DNA of 64,000 nucleotides from Trileptium ribeirensis (Eukaryota; Nematoda; Enoplea; Enoplida; Thoracostomopsidae), in the NCBI GenBank assembly GCA_030248225.1, contig JASANE010027718.1:57237-121236 (forward strand), given 5' to 3'. The notes beneath the pieces were generated by a model. It was not told the origin of the DNA and did not search any database. It saw only the letters and a list, made by a program, of their open reading frames with translations. The translations under genes were made by a program, and so were the position numbers. Of the stretch, positions 12,737 to 25,255 are shown one piece after another (positions within the stretch are counted from its first letter, which is position 1; every line of letters begins with the position of its first letter).

Positions 12737-15133
12737 AATACGAGGAATTTTAGGAAAAATTGATCGCCAAATGGAGAAAACCCCAGGCCCCCTATCCCCC
12801 ACTCTGTCGAAATTCATGGTGTAGACATACCTCATCTAGTGTCTGTTTCTTTATAGTAGGAAAATACGAGGAATTTCAGGAAAAATTTATCGCCAAATGG
12901 AGAAAGCCCCAGGCCCCCTATTCCCCACTCTGTCGAAATTTATGGTGTAGTCATACCTCATCTAATGTCTGTTTCTTTATAGTAGGAAAATACGAGGAAT
13001 TTCAGGAAAAATTTATCGCCAAATGGAGAAAGCCCCAGGCCCCCTACCCCCACTCTGTCGAAATTCATGGTGTAGACATACACATCTAGTGTCTGTTTCT
13101 TTATAGTAGGAAAATACGAGGAATTTCAGGAAAAATTTATCGCCAAATGGAGAAAGCCCCAGGCCCCCTATCCCCCACTCTGTCGAAATTTATGGTGTAG
13201 ACATACCTCATCTAGTGTCTGTTTCTTTATAGTAGGAAAATACGAGGAATTTCAGGAAAAATTTATCGCCAAATGGAGAAAGCCCCAGGCCCCCTACCCC
13301 CACTCTGTCGAAATTCATGGTGTAGACATACACATCTAGTGTCTGTTTCTTTATAGTAGGAAAATACGAGGAATTTCAGGAAAAATTTATCGCCAAATGG
13401 AGAAAGCCCCAGGCCCCCTACCCCCACTCTGTCGAAATTCATGGTGTAGACATACCTCATCTAGTGTCTGTTTCTTTATAGTAGGAAAATACGAGGAATT
13501 TCAGGAAAAATTTATCGCCAAATGGAGAAAGCCCCAGGCCCCCTATCCCCCACTCTGTCGAAATTTATGGTGTAGACATACCTCATCTAATGTCTGTTTC
13601 TTTATAGTAGGAAAATACGAGGAATTTCAGGAAAAATTTATCGCCAAATGGAGAAAGCCCCAGGCCCCCTACCCCCACTCTGTCGAAATTCATGGTGTAG
13701 ACATACCACAGAAAAAAAGAAAGCACCAATCTAGTGTCTGTTTCTTTATAGTAGGAAAATACGAGGAATTTCAGGAAAAATTTATCGCCAAATGGAGAAA
13801 GCCCAGGCCCCCTATCCCCCACTCTGTCGAAATTTATGGTGTAGACATACCTCATCTAGTGTCTGTTTCTTTATAGTAGGAAAATACGAGGAATTTCAGG
13901 AAAAATTTATCGCCAAATGGAGAAAGCCCCAGGCCCCCTATCCCCCACTCAGTCGAAATTCATGGTGTAGACATACCTCATCTAGTGTCTGTTTCAAAAG
14001 CCCGCCGCCCACCCTTTATAGTAGGAAAATACGAGGAATTTCAGGAAAAATTTATCGCCAAATGGAGAAAACCCCAGGCCCCCTATCCCCCACTCTGTCG
14101 AAATTCATGTTGTAGACATACCTCATGTAGTGTCTGTTTCTTTATAGTAGGAAAATACGAGGAATTTTAGGAAAAATTTATCGCCAAATGGAGAAAGCCC
14201 CAGGCCCCCTACCCCCACTCTGTCGAAATTCATGGTGTAGACATATCTAGTGTCTGTTTCTTTATAGTAGGAAAATACGAGGAATTTCAGGAAAAATTTA
14301 TCGCCAAATGGAAAAAACCCCAGGCCCCCTATCCCCCACTCTGTCGAAATTCATGGTGTAGACATACCTCATCTAGTGTCTGTTTCTTTATAGTAGGAAA
14401 ATACGAGGAATTTCAGGAAAAATTTATCGCCAAATGGAGAAAGCCCCAGGCCCCCTATCCCCCACTCCATCGATACCTATGGTGTAGTCATACCCCATCT
14501 AGTGTCTGATTTCTTATAGTAGGAAAATACGAGGAATTTCAGGAAAAATTTATCGCCAAATGGAGAAAGCCCCAGGCCCCTTACTCCCAACTCTTGTCGA
14601 AATTCATGGTGTAGACATACATACACATTTAGTGTCTGGTTTTCTTATAGTAGGAAAATACGAGGAATTTCAAAAAAATTTATCGCCAAATGGAGAAAGC
14701 CCCAGCGCCCCCTATCCCCCACTCTGTCGAAATTTATGGTGTAGACATACCTCATCTAGTGTCTGTTTCTTTATAGTAGGAAAAAATACGAGGAATTTTT
14801 AGGAAAAAATTGCAATTGCCAAATGGAGAAAGCCCCAGGTCCCCTTATCCCCCACTCTGTCGAAATTCATGGTGTAGACATACCTCATCTAGTGTCTGTT
14901 TCTTTCTCTTATAGTAGGAAAATACTAGGAATTTCAGGAAAAATTTATTGCCAAAATTAAAAAAGAAACCCAGGCCCCCTATCCTCCACTCTGTCGAAAT
15001 TCATGTTGTGAGACATACCCTCATGTAGTGTTTAAATTCTTTATAGTAGGAAAATATTAAGGAAATTTTAGGAAAAATTTATTTGCCAAATGGAGAGAGC
15101 CCCAAGGCCCCCCTACCCCCACTCTGTCGAAAT
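12737..15133 (+). repeat. Minisatellite, ~19 units of 124-126 bp
   Basis: Each unit runs from TAGTAGGAAAATACGAGGAA through GGAGAAAGCCCCAGGCCCCC and CCCACTCTGTCGAAATTCAT to ACCTCATCTAGTGTCTGTTT. Starts of GTCTGTTTCT at 12841, 12967, 13091 and 13217 give the period. Units drift at the 3' end (after about 14450) with small insertions; one unit (about 13709-13730) has an inserted A-rich piece and another (about 13996-14013) a C-rich one. Because 126 is a multiple of three, ORFs of up to 159 codons run through it on both strands. They are repeats of one 42-residue phrase and not evidence of a gene. Confidence 0.95.
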
Positions 15134-15860
15134 TCCTCGATTTGACTATAAAGAAACAGGTATATTTGGTTATCAAGCACGCTGTATTCGTGGCTTTGCT
15201 ATATAGAGTCCAGCTTGACTATATTATACATTTTTTGGGGTTTCAAGGGTTTTTTGGTTGGTGAACCCGATTTTCAACATGTAGTGCGTTTTCATTTGTC
15301 TGATTATGTATTGCATTTTCATTCGTCTGATTATGTATTGCGTGCAGGGCATATGTGCAATGGTCATACAGGTTGGGTCAATTAACCCGATTTCCAGAAT
15401 ATAATCTCTCCAGTCTCTTTAGTTACGTATACGTACAGGTCATCAAGAATTGTCTATGTAGGTTTTTTCGGTAGACTACAATACGATGGTTTGGTTATAC
15501 ATGCCAGCGCGAGTTTCTCGTGTCTTTTCAGAAATTTTAGTTGGGTTTAGCGATAATGTACCCGCTTTTTTGAGAATAGCTAGTCTACAACAGTTCGGTA
15601 CGTGGCATCAAAAATAGTTTATGCAGATGTTTTTCGCTATGCTGAATACAATAATTTGGTTAGCTGTCCATTGTGTATATTTCGCGCTTTACACTGGGTT
15701 TTAAATTCTTTAGGGTCAATGAACCCGATAATATATTCTGTCTTCATTGAAATCCGTACAGGTTACCACCAATAATTTTCTATATATTCACGTTAGGCTA
15801 AATACAATGATTTGGTTATCTAGAGACGAGTCCAACTACTTGCTCGATGTGCCGTCAGTT
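15134..15860 (+). repeat. Degenerate ~160-bp repeat family, main array
   Basis: Phrases return in order: CAATGAACCCGATTTTC, then TCATTTGTCTGATTATGTAT, then GCGTGCAGG, then TACAATGATTTGGTTATCTA. Anchor positions of the GGTTA phrase near 15167, 15492, 15658 and 15813 give a period near 160 bp. Further copies lie at 43740-43900, 44990-45160 and 46970-47420 (same strand), and at 55430-55990 (opposite strand). Confidence 0.7.
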
Positions 15861-15987
15861 GTCAAAAAGTAACCGTAGAGTTATAAATTTTGCGACCAAG
15901 TGTCGTTTTTCGAATTACTGCTGTTTTTGGCCGGTACTATATATAATTGTTTTTGTGATTTTTAAGGATAGTCTTTTTATGTTTCAG

Positions 15988-16108
15988 TGTCGTCACGTGA
16001 AGATAATAATAACCGGTGACGAGCCTATTCCGATTCAAGTTGATGGCGAAGCGTGGATGCAACCGGGGCAGGATATATTCAGAGTACTTCCCAAGAATAG
16101 TATTTCAG
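15988..16108 (+). CDS. Exon of a diacylglycerol kinase (accessory domain)
   Basis: After an acceptor (TTATGTTTCAG) the frame reads CRHVKII, then [14 protein letters not shown], then a PKN motif. Diacylglycerol kinases end their catalytic accessory domain with a strand carrying (V/L)P(V/M)Q(V/I)DGE(A/P)W(M/V)QPP followed by xHKN, so the match is close over about 35 residues. These enzymes phosphorylate diacylglycerol to phosphatidic acid at membranes. The exon would be 121 bp, ending in TTTCAG before GTCCTC, a weak donor; two in-frame stops follow. I could not find the catalytic GGDGT exon or any other DGK exon in the window, so this may be one exon of a gene with very long introns or a stranded fragment. 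The subtype is not assignable. Confidence 0.6.
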
Positions 16109-16806
16109 GTCCTCGTTAATAAGAAATCGGGTAAGCAGCACTTTCTATCTGAAACACATAATAGGTCGAAGATGAAAACACCACGGTAGCTGTAAGCACG
16201 TTCCTAGCCATAAATTTTATGGTGTATACAAGCGAAGTCGCGTTTTTGAAATATTTGAGGACATAATTTGTGGAAAAGTTGCTTAGTTATTAGACTGCTG
16301 GCTTCTGCCTGGTGTTGGGGAGGGGGCTTGCGCCTTATGCTTGCTATTAGTATTCTACAGTCATATATCTCATATCGTAATATTTTTTATGAAATGGGAT
16401 TACATCAACTACTGCTGTGGTGTTATCGTTATAAATGGAAATTATTGTTTACTAGGCCCATAATTTTTTACCCAGTTATTATTATTGACATATCAATAAG
16501 AGGTCAGGTTTAAACTTCGTATAACGGTACCGGGTTCCAGCCAACCTCACACACAAATATAGGTAACGTTGTGCGACGTTGTGGCGTTGTGGTGCAGGTT
16601 GTGATAACCCCTAAATATGTTTAACTGAGCCACAGTTGTACAGTACCCGCCAAAATGACTGTCGCGCACGACTTCTCACTCGAAATATATTTGTTCTAAA
16701 ATTAGATTTTATTATTAATTGCAATAGTTCCGAAATCTCGAACTCGCTCGCCCGAAATGCGACGGTTATCTTTAGCGATCACTGTACTTTACTGGCTTGT
16801 CCACAG

Positions 16807-16875
16807 AGGAGGGAGTGTAGGGCCAAAGATTTACGAGCTCCCCAAGTATTCGGAAGTTCATACATCCACCCTCAG
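16807..16875 (+). CDS. Possible internal exon, unrecognised
   Basis: A GC-richer 69-bp block sits between an acceptor (TTGTCCACAG) and a donor (GTAAAT). Two frames are open across it. It does not join in an open phase to the 15988-16108 exon (the phase-matched frame has a TAG), so it is not simply the next DGK exon. It may be chance. Confidence 0.15.
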
Positions 16876-16968
16876 GTAAATTTTTTCTTCCCCCGACAAC
16901 CCCCATTTATTTTGAGGCGACATTGAATGATCGTCCAAACAAAAATGGTTATTACAAAACTGAATAAT

Positions 16969-17260
16969 TTATATTTCGACTAACCACGACAAAATCCGAG
17001 GAAGTAAATGAATGGTGAACTGCCATTTGCCAGTTGTGCCATCCTCTGTAGGTAAAGTAATAAATAGGAACAAAGCAACGATATACATATTAGTAAACAC
17101 ATGACAAACCCAATGGACAGCAATAAGACCCACTATTGATATAAGGGTACCTCCAACTAAGCTGGCTGAAATTGCTCCAGGTATTTTCCGGTTCCCCCAT
17201 GTTGGAGTCGGGGCCCACCAGTACAAAGCTCCCACGCAAAACTTTGGTTCTGTGAAGGGG
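16969..17260 (-). other. Hydrophobic minus-strand open frame, unrecognised
   Basis: On the minus strand a frame opens after CCTTCACAG and runs ~95 codons to a TAA. It has a Trp-rich patch (ALYWWAPTPTWG) and one or two hydrophobic stretches that could be membrane segments. A second acceptor-like CTACAG lies inside it, and AATAAA follows about 70 bp after the stop (near 16910). The initial codon in this frame is not ATG. No family is recognised; it could be a terminal exon or AT-rich chance. Confidence 0.2.
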
Positions 17261-18180
17261 CAGGCATTAGCATATCTGCTAATACATTTAATGTTTGTTG
17301 TGCAGCGACAAGAATAACTACAGCATGTAATGGGAATAAGTATAGTAATTTGGATGTTTGCCTCTCCTATTTAATTGTCATTTTCATTGCCGTTCTGGTC
17401 ACTGGTACTTTGGAGTGGCCGGCTTCAGTTAAAAAATTACCTTCCCGAACCTCTGAACGTATTTCGCTAGGTAAACAAGCACAAACAGATAACACTTTGG
17501 ACGTTGTTTTAATATCTGTATCGGTGAGAAATAAACTGCCAATTTTTAGTATTATGCAGTGCCTTCTCCAAACTGACTTGGTGAGGACTCGCATTTTGCT
17601 TCTCCGTGGCAAATAACGAGTATCTCCAGGTTCATGTCTGCCGTCCCCCAGCCTAGCGTTCGGTACCGAACTTTGGTTCCCTCTTGTTCGTGGTCCATCG
17701 AAAAATTTTCATCTAATGGATAGGCCAGATAATTTCTTGATCGTAAACCAGTGGCAAGTTGCTGCTTGCTGCGTTATAGTTGTTTTAGTATGAACGTAGA
17801 TGCTATCCTGGATTTATATTGAGTTCCTGGACAAAATTATACGCTGTTAGCACATAGCTCGCTCACATCAAAAGGCTGTTGATTAAACTAGATGCTTCGC
17901 ACGGACCATTGGGTTACTATAATTTTGGGGCCATATGTTCAACCCGATGTTTGTTACATTGTGATCTCGTCGTGTATAGTTCTGCTCGTTAATATTGCTG
18001 ATCCTACATAGTCTCCATTTTGATATATAAATTCATCGTTTATCAATTCTGAACAATAAAATAACCGACATATAAAGGACTTCAATCAATTTTTCACGGT
18101 GCAGTGTTCATCCTTATAATGATTTTATATTAGGCCTGTCATTTAATTGATTGGAACAAAAAACCAAAACCAAAATTAAA
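17261..18180. other. No gene seen
   Basis: Overlapping ORFs of 81-88 codons on both strands at 17350-17616 lack recognisable domains. The remainder is AT-rich. Confidence 0.3.
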
Positions 18181-18182
18181 AA

Positions 18183-18264
18183 ATTCAGGCGCCGGCGGGT
18201 TTTGAATACACATTTTTTCACTTGTTGGAAGTGACAGCTCGCTAGACCATTCGGCCACTTAACA
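18183..18264 (-). mobile_element. tRNA-like remnant (Leu/Ser type), probably SINE head
   Basis: The minus strand reads AAGTGGCCGAATGGTCTAGC, a good class II tRNA A-box region, followed about 45 bp later by TATTCAAAACCCGCC in place of the B box GGTTCAAATCCC. The B box and pairing stems are damaged, so it is a tRNA pseudogene or SINE head. It differs from the SINE family at 9.6 and 53.6 kb. Confidence 0.5.
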
Positions 18265-21200
18265 AAACGTGTCCTGCTTTACACTCGGGTCATTTGAACT
18301 GTGGTGTTAGAATTCCTAGACGTGTTAAGTTTTCCAAAATCTTGCAAATATTCTAGTTTTAATAATTCAGAGCGCGTAGAAAGTAATTAACAGCAACAAA
18401 CCGGACCAACGTGACAGAAGTAAAACATAAAAAGCTAGCTACCCGAATTTCGCTGTTAGAGCCAGTAAAACTGTTGCCAAACCACTGCGCTTTTGGAAAG
18501 ATATATTTGGATCACCTTTATATCCTAGAACATGCATCTTTTTAGTTTGTTCAAACACTGAAAAAATCAACAGGATTGCTGCAGCAGTTGTTTCGTTTAC
18601 TCAAAGGTTACGCAGCAGCAGACGAACAAATAATGGTTGCTGTTACCTAGCGTAAGCTCAATGGTAATAATGTGGGCTTCAAGTGAAAGTCTTGTTTGTC
18701 CGCTCATCGCATTTAGTATTATTGTGCAATTTTTTTACTTCACACTAGCTTCAAGTTTATTGTACTTGTAATAATATTTTACACAACAGTTCGATAATTT
18801 ATTTTTTAACAGCAATTCAGAAACAACGACTAAACCTAGCCTAGCGTTAACGCCTGGAGCAACGTTAGCCGGGATGTCTCCTTCAGGTGACACGCAGCAG
18901 AAAGCCGAAACAATCATATCAACGATTGAAACGTTTCACTTATTCATTAGTTGAGTAAAGGAGTTAATAATATTGTTAAAACTTGACATTTTTAGGCTGT
19001 CCCAAATTAAATAGGAAACTGGTTGGCCATCTTTATAAATTTTTGGTTGTTTGGGTAATTATTGTTGGAGTTCTTGGAAAATGACATGATTCCCTCAACA
19101 AGTGTTGGATTCCGATTAAAAATTATAGTATGTATTTCTTGTATGTTTTAATAGATTTTTGTCTGAGGGTTTTCATATTTTGCAATATTTTTTAAAGTTG
19201 CCCCATGAGATGGTCGCCGTATGGGTATTTTTTCAGGTACAAATATACTACCTACCATAAGATGTATATTTTTTCAAATTTTGTGCAAAAATGAGTACTG
19301 AAAGCTTGATTGTTTATTATCATGATATAAGTTTATCTACAGCTGTAGCAATTATGTTTTTGAACGATACTGTGGCAAGCGAACGGTGTAGGATTTCGCT
19401 GTTGCATTTCCGTAACACTTTTATATTCTTTTTTAAAGTTTGCAATTTACGTCTCTTGCTCGAAATAGAACGCTGGCTGAGGTAACATTGCCTGTTGTGA
19501 TCTGCTGAGATTGAGCGCATGACAAGGCCAGTGTTCTTCTTGGTTAAATACAGTTACAGCCAAGATCCAGGTGCTCAAAAATTTCATTTAAACGAAAATT
19601 CCATCGCTTCCGTTTAATTTAATAAATTTCGTTTAAGTGAAGATCGACTCGATTGCACTATAGTTGAGATACTATCATATATATAGAAAAAATTTTAGAA
19701 ATTATATAGTTTTGCTATATGTTACATTATCATGGATAAATACGTAGCTAGTGATAGTTTTAAGTAGCAAGTTATATACAAAGCGTTTCCCATCGACTGC
19801 GCGCATAGACCATCCCAAGAAATTTAAGGAGTACCAAGGCGGGAGTGGATGCTGGCCCGGTATTTTAATAGAAAATTGAAAAATTTATAGGTGTGAAAAA
19901 CGCGCCAGCCCTGACAGAGTTGGTAGTCACGATGCATCGCTACCTTTTATACACACTAAAACCTTAAATTCTGTAGCGTTGCAGCCGGTGTTCAGGTCTT
20001 CTGTTTGTGTGTGCCGTAACTAGCATAAGGTAGTATATTGAGACATATGTTTAAATATTGTAAAATAGTGCAATATCAAATTTGTTAAGTTTAGATTTTT
20101 AACAAATTTAAAACAAATTTAAACCCTATTTAGGTTAGGGTAGGCACCTTGGGGCGGGGTTGGTAGTTGTATCCCTTATCCCGGGGCCACAGTTTTCCTT
20201 ATCTGCTTCTTTTCCTTCATTTCCTAATATTGTCTTTCCACATTTCTTATTAAAGTACTATTAAATCACTATAATGTTCTATTGGTTTATTATATATATA
20301 TTACTTTTACGTACCTAGTCAAGTTTGCTGGCAGCTGGACCTGTCATGGTCTATCAAGTTTTTCTATCACTGTAATAATATTTTATTATAATATTATAAT
20401 TATAACACATTATAATAATACGTAAAGTATTATTATGTAAAAATTGTTGGTAAGTTTTGACAAAAGCTAATCTTCGATATTAGCTTTCGTCAATTTTGAG
20501 ATTTTTTCTTTTATTGTGTTCAGTTGAGTTCTATACTTGATGCAGATCACCACATAAGGTTGTTGTTTCAATTTTACAACTTTAGTTTTAAATTTCAATT
20601 GGATTTTCAATACGAATTCGTCGCAACGAGTCACCATTTAATAATTAAATTTTTGTTTATTGCATATCTCAATTCAGTCTCGTATTGTCATTTCCCAGTA
20701 ACTGGCCACATAGCAAGCGCTTCTACTGGTAACGCTTATTTTCAGCAAACCTAAATAGTCTTCATGCTCGATAGCTTATTTCTTTGAATAGGTCGCCGCA
20801 TGGTTACTTTATTACCGGCAAGTGTGTTAATCAAGTAGAGTATTATTACATCGAGTGACTCAGAATTTTCCCTGTATGGGGCTCGGCTGATATTTTGAAT
20901 ATTGATCATAAATACTTTGTTAATATCTTATCAGTAAACAAATTATTTGCGGTCTTACTGCGAACGAGTATCAAATACTAGTATTCATAGTTTGAATCAT
21001 TGGGACTAATAGTTTTAACCGTAAAAACAGGCTGGGCTCTGCTTCTCTGCAACGAACTCCATCTTACGGTGACGAACTAGAGCTTCGGGTCCGTACGCGA
21101 CACGACGCACTCACAGCCACCTTCTCGTCACACTCTTCATGCGGTCCAATCACCACACGCTATATATATATTTTCAACTCTAATTCGTCTTTATTGTTGT

Positions 21201-21672
21201 TTGTCATTCTGCTTTGCGTATGATTTCCTTGAGTTTACACGTTTTCCTGCGGTTTTTTATAGCGTATACAATTAGTGGTTTTTGAGCGTAATTGATGTAT
21301 ATACGCATTGTTGCGGCGACGACGCACGGTTCATGTAATTGTATTCATTGTGTATATTGTGGGTTTTGAAACAAACTCATGATGTTGGTTAGATTCTATC
21401 ACGGTCCTTGTTAGGCTATTCTTGGTGAAAGAACAACTCGTCCATTTTTGATAACTTTCTGTGTTAGTTACCGATTTAGTTTGCTCGTTTTGCGGCAGGC
21501 GGCTGCCTTTATTTGTTTCCAGTGCAGAAGAAATTTACTCGTGGGTTTTTATAGCAGTGGGCAGTCAACAATATAATTAATTATACAAATCACAGGTCGT
21601 CAAAAATAAAGTAAATGTTAACTAAAACCTAAAATATTCTACGATTCTCGCGATATTAGCATTTGTATAATA
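18265..21672. other. No gene seen
   Basis: AT-rich sequence with short ORFs. It contains a copy (19575-19650) of the TTTAAACGAAAT repeat from 240-510 and a GC-richer patch (about 21040-21160) of unknown nature. A fragment near 20130-20200 (AGGTTAGGGTAGGCACCTTG) looks repetitive. Confidence 0.35.
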
Positions 21673-22195
21673 ATAATAACGGATTTATAGTACGATAATT
21701 TCATTGAAAAAGTTACAAAGGCTCATAAGCGAACAACGGGCTATAATACAAATCAGGTTAATATTTGTATCATCTATTCCAGGGAATAGGAAAGTTTTCA
21801 GGCGAGATTTAAACTTTGCAATTGTAATACTAGGATCACGCAGACTCAATGGCAGCTTATTCCATGCAAGTGGTGCAACAGAGTTGAAACTGCTGCTGTG
21901 CGAAACGTCGACGTTGAGTATTCGACAGGCCGCTGGGCGTGGCAGCACTGATAGTTTGGCCACATCGGACATATGCTATGGTGCGCCGGTAGAGATGGTG
22001 TCGAAGATGATAACGAGCATTTTGTACAGTATCCGCGTTTCAATGGGCAGCCAGTGGAGTCGTCGGAGAATCGGAGTAATATGTTCGCGTTTGCTTGTTT
22101 GTGACACTACACAGGCTGCATTGAGGAGAAGGCGTCGCAGGGAACAATATGAAACAACGACATACTGCAATACAAGGATTACAGTAGTCTAGTCG
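21673..22195 (-). pseudogene. Decayed non-LTR retrotransposon 3' end
   Basis: Minus-strand frames 22170-21976 and 21972-21685 read REHITPILRRLHWLPIETRI and then APLAWNKLPLSLRD followed by FKSRLKTFLF. These are the signature phrases of the C-terminal end of jockey/CR1-type reverse transcriptase ORFs. The two parts are separated by a stop, and nothing of the catalytic core is seen, so this is a 5'-truncated dead copy. TATAATAATAATAACGG at its 3' side may be a degraded tail. Confidence 0.8.
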
Positions 22196-23059
22196 AGACA
22201 TGACAAATGCTTGCACGGCGCATTATCGTGTGCTCTATGTAGCTGGGTTATCAATGCAATTTTTTATTTTGCTATGAATACGAAACAAACGATCACATGA
22301 ATGGTGCTTTCTATCAACAAATAAATATTGGTGTACGAACATGTTTTACATAACACGGGTTATTAAAACGACATCGAAGTATTTTAGTGACTACGTTTTT
22401 CTTTATCGAGCACGTAGCTAGTGTTTTTCGATTCAATCGTACACTGGTATATATGCAAAAAGCATCGCGCCCGATTACCTATTTTTTCGTTTATAATAAT
22501 TTATCGCGTATATACGTCGGTAGCGCCGACGTGAACGTTATATCGATTCGACCTAGCGAATGTTGTTGTACTTGAATGTCTCAACTTTGGCTTTCGACTT
22601 GTGGATTTATTTTGTATAACAAATACTACGTGTATTTATTATTGTGTTTTCGTTCTCATGGGTAAAAATTGGCATTAAAGATTCTACTTCACACACGACT
22701 TGTCATCCGTATCAGAGTAGCTCCATCTATTGTTACTGTTTGTTAATTCAGCGTCAAGTGTGACATTGCTCTCGAATATATAGTATAACGTAGTTTCAGT
22801 ATAATTCGACGACTGGTGTTTTATCTACAACCAGCAGGGGACCGATGATTTTAATACCGCTCGTTGTTCCGAAAAACTAGAAACAACACTGATTCAGTCA
22901 GGTGGCTATCTGTTGATCCAATAACGGAGCGAACTATCTTATCTAACTGTCAGGTGACATCATAGGGCTCGCAGTTTTAAAATGCAAACCATAGGTTTTA
23001 TATAGTTCAGATATTTGGTTGAACAAAATAAAAAGTTCAACGTTGAACAAAACAAAAGT

Positions 23060-23471
23060 TCAACCAAACAAAAAGATTTGGTTGAACTTGTACAGGGCCT
23101 TGGTGCGGCCTCATGTTGAGTATGCTGTAAACGTCTGGTGTCCGTATTTGGAGCGCGACATTGCACAAATCGAACGCGTCCAACGTCACGCAACAAAGTT
23201 GTTGCCTGTAATTCGCCACTGGGAGTGACTTAATTCTTATCTATAAGATGTTTCGTGGTGGCGAGGATCTCAATATTTTCAAGTACTTTGATGAAGGTTC
23301 TCAAACTATAATTTGCAAATAATTGGTACTCCTCGGCTCGAACTTCGTCGCAACTTCTTCACACACCGAGTTGTCCGACTTTGGAATGACCTTCCTATCA
23401 ATGTAGTGAACGCTCCGTCGCTGTCATCTTTCAAGGCCAGGCTCCACGCTGCAAATATACTGCCATTATAA
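23060..23471 (+). pseudogene. Decayed non-LTR retrotransposon 3' end
   Basis: The frame reads LYRALVRPHVEYAVNVWCPY then ERVQRHATKLLPVIR. After a broken stretch, another frame (23325-23471) reads RRNFFTHRVVRLWNDLPINV then VNAPSLSSFKARL and a stop. This is the end of a CR1/L2-like reverse transcriptase ORF with stops and frame changes between its halves. It belongs to a different lineage from the 21.7-kb copy. Confidence 0.85.
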
Positions 23472-24519
23472 CCATTGATTTTGTACTTTTCATAATCACA
23501 AAGCCTCGATCAAACGAAGCGTAGACGCCCTCGTTTCGGACAGATTCTCGAATACATACCTACGCAGTCGAGTGCTACAAATTCAACGACAATAGCTCTG
23601 TCCGCATGGGGGACGAAGGTGATTATATTTAATTAGTCAATGTAACTGGAGCTGGTTGTGTTTGAACAGGGAAATTCAGGATCTCTTGAGAGAGTGGCCA
23701 CAGGGAAAATCCTTCTCTACAGGAAGCGCTACACATCCCGTCGCATATTTACAAAAGGTATTTGTGGTCATTTGGAATATTACATTAGGCCGGAGCAGAA
23801 AGTAATCGCTGCATCGTTATTTCGCACGTTATAGTACGCTGTGTGTTTAAATAAAAATTGTATATTTAGATGAAAAAACTGTTAACAGGTATATATGTGT
23901 GTGTCCACCACAGTAAATAATATCATTTGAAACTACGGTTTCGGAAATTATTTACTATGGGATTATGTAGCGTAATACCTGAATTATTGGTTGACGTTTA
24001 TGTTTTTGGATCAAATAACCGGTAGAATTTTGTGTCTGCCTAATAGGAGGATGTGTAAGCTTTACGTATGAAAAGCTACCCCGAATGTAGGGTATCCACG
24101 TCTTTAGTTGGAATACTCCCAAGTCATCATTGATAACAAACGCATGCCACAGTAGCTGTGCATTGTGGGATACCCACCCAACGCAATTATCTTTCATCAT
24201 CTTCTTTCTCGCTAGCTAAGTAGTTAGGTCGAGTTTTCATCTTCAATATCTTCATCGTTTCCCTACCATACTCTACCTTCCTACTAAAATTTCCCTAGTT
24301 ATTTCTCCTATCCCAAAACATTCGCTTCCCATCCCTCCCAACTTTTCCTTATCCCACCCCAAACCTCTAAATATATTATTGGCACCTAGTTAACGCACCT
24401 GGTTGGGGCCACACCAGTGGAGATCTTTACTGGTATTCGCCGCTTGAGTCCTTAGATTGCCATGAACTGTTCCTTATTCCATTTTACTGCAACACAAATA
24501 CACGAAAACAGCACACGGT

Positions 24520-24760
24520 TTCAAAGCCCCAGAGACGTGGAGCCGGTTTTGAAGCTCGTCAAAGACGGTGCTGACACGACATACTCGTCTAATGTGTTCC
24601 AAGGACCAACCACGCGATACGCGAAAGAGTGTCGGCGGATGTCCAAATGTCGTGCATTTTCAGACAAGCTTAAGAGAATGACCGTGGGTACCACTATTTC
24701 ACGTGAATGTGAAAAGCTCTTCGAATGGGAAGCCAACCAACTTGTGAACAATCTTGAATA
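24520..24760 (-). pseudogene. Decayed non-LTR retrotransposon 3' end
   Basis: The minus strand reads THGHSLKL in one frame and then ARHLDIRRHSFAYRVVGPWN and YVVSAPSLTSF in another, the (T)RGHSxKL...F.YRVV..WN.LP..VV.APS tail of LINE reverse transcriptases, with one frameshift. The plus strand happens to be open for 99 codons here (24462-24761), which is a shadow. The C-rich plus-strand tracts on both sides (about 24240-24400 and 24775-24980) may be flanking or 3' untranslated sequence of the element. Confidence 0.75.
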
Positions 24761-25210
24761 GCTTAGTCAAGTATTCCTCCCTAACCCTTCCGCTACCCTT
24801 TTTCCTAAACTAATATTCGCCCTTTCCCATCTCCTCAGAATACCATATTAAATTTCTCCCCAATTCTTCCAAATTTTCTCTCTTCACGCTTTATTATGTA
24901 TTTCTTTTCTCCGACCGCCATACCCCTTCTGTAATCCACATTTTTAAAATTTCTTTTTCCCCGTCTGAAATCATAAAAATTAAATTTTGCGCCTTTTAGG
25001 GTAAATCCACATTTTGTAACCTTGTTATACTTCAATTTACTTTAATTGCTCAGTTGACCCCACAATTGTATAGCGCTTTAATCAGTTGGGTCAGAATTTC
25101 TGTACGTTTGCTTAGCAGATATTTTCCACCAGTTCTGTCAAGGATCAATGCTGCAGAAAGAAGTAAGGCGTGCTCCATCTAAAACCTGGAGGTATCAACT
25201 ACTGGCTGGG

Positions 25211-25216
25211 TATAAA
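25211..25216 (+). promoter_or_regulatory. Possible TATA box for NOB1
   Basis: TATAAA lies 90 bp before the NOB1 ATG. It could place a start site near 25240, but it competes with the 3' splice acceptor just downstream as an account of the 5' end. Confidence 0.25.
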
Positions 25217-25255
25217 TGTTCCTACGCTGTGGCAGTGAAACGTTTGATATGAAAT

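Noticed and set aside
12760..14802. Long ORFs on both strands as a repetitive-protein gene
   Set aside because: They exist only because the minisatellite period is a multiple of three. Units with other lengths break the frame, both strands are open, and there is no splice or start context.
16807..16875. Next exon of the DGK fragment
   Set aside because: The phase left by the 15988-16108 exon would read into a TAG. It is kept only as a very weak unassigned exon.
24462..24761. 99-codon plus-strand gene
   Set aside because: It is the shadow of a minus-strand LINE reverse transcriptase tail, which explains the open frame better.
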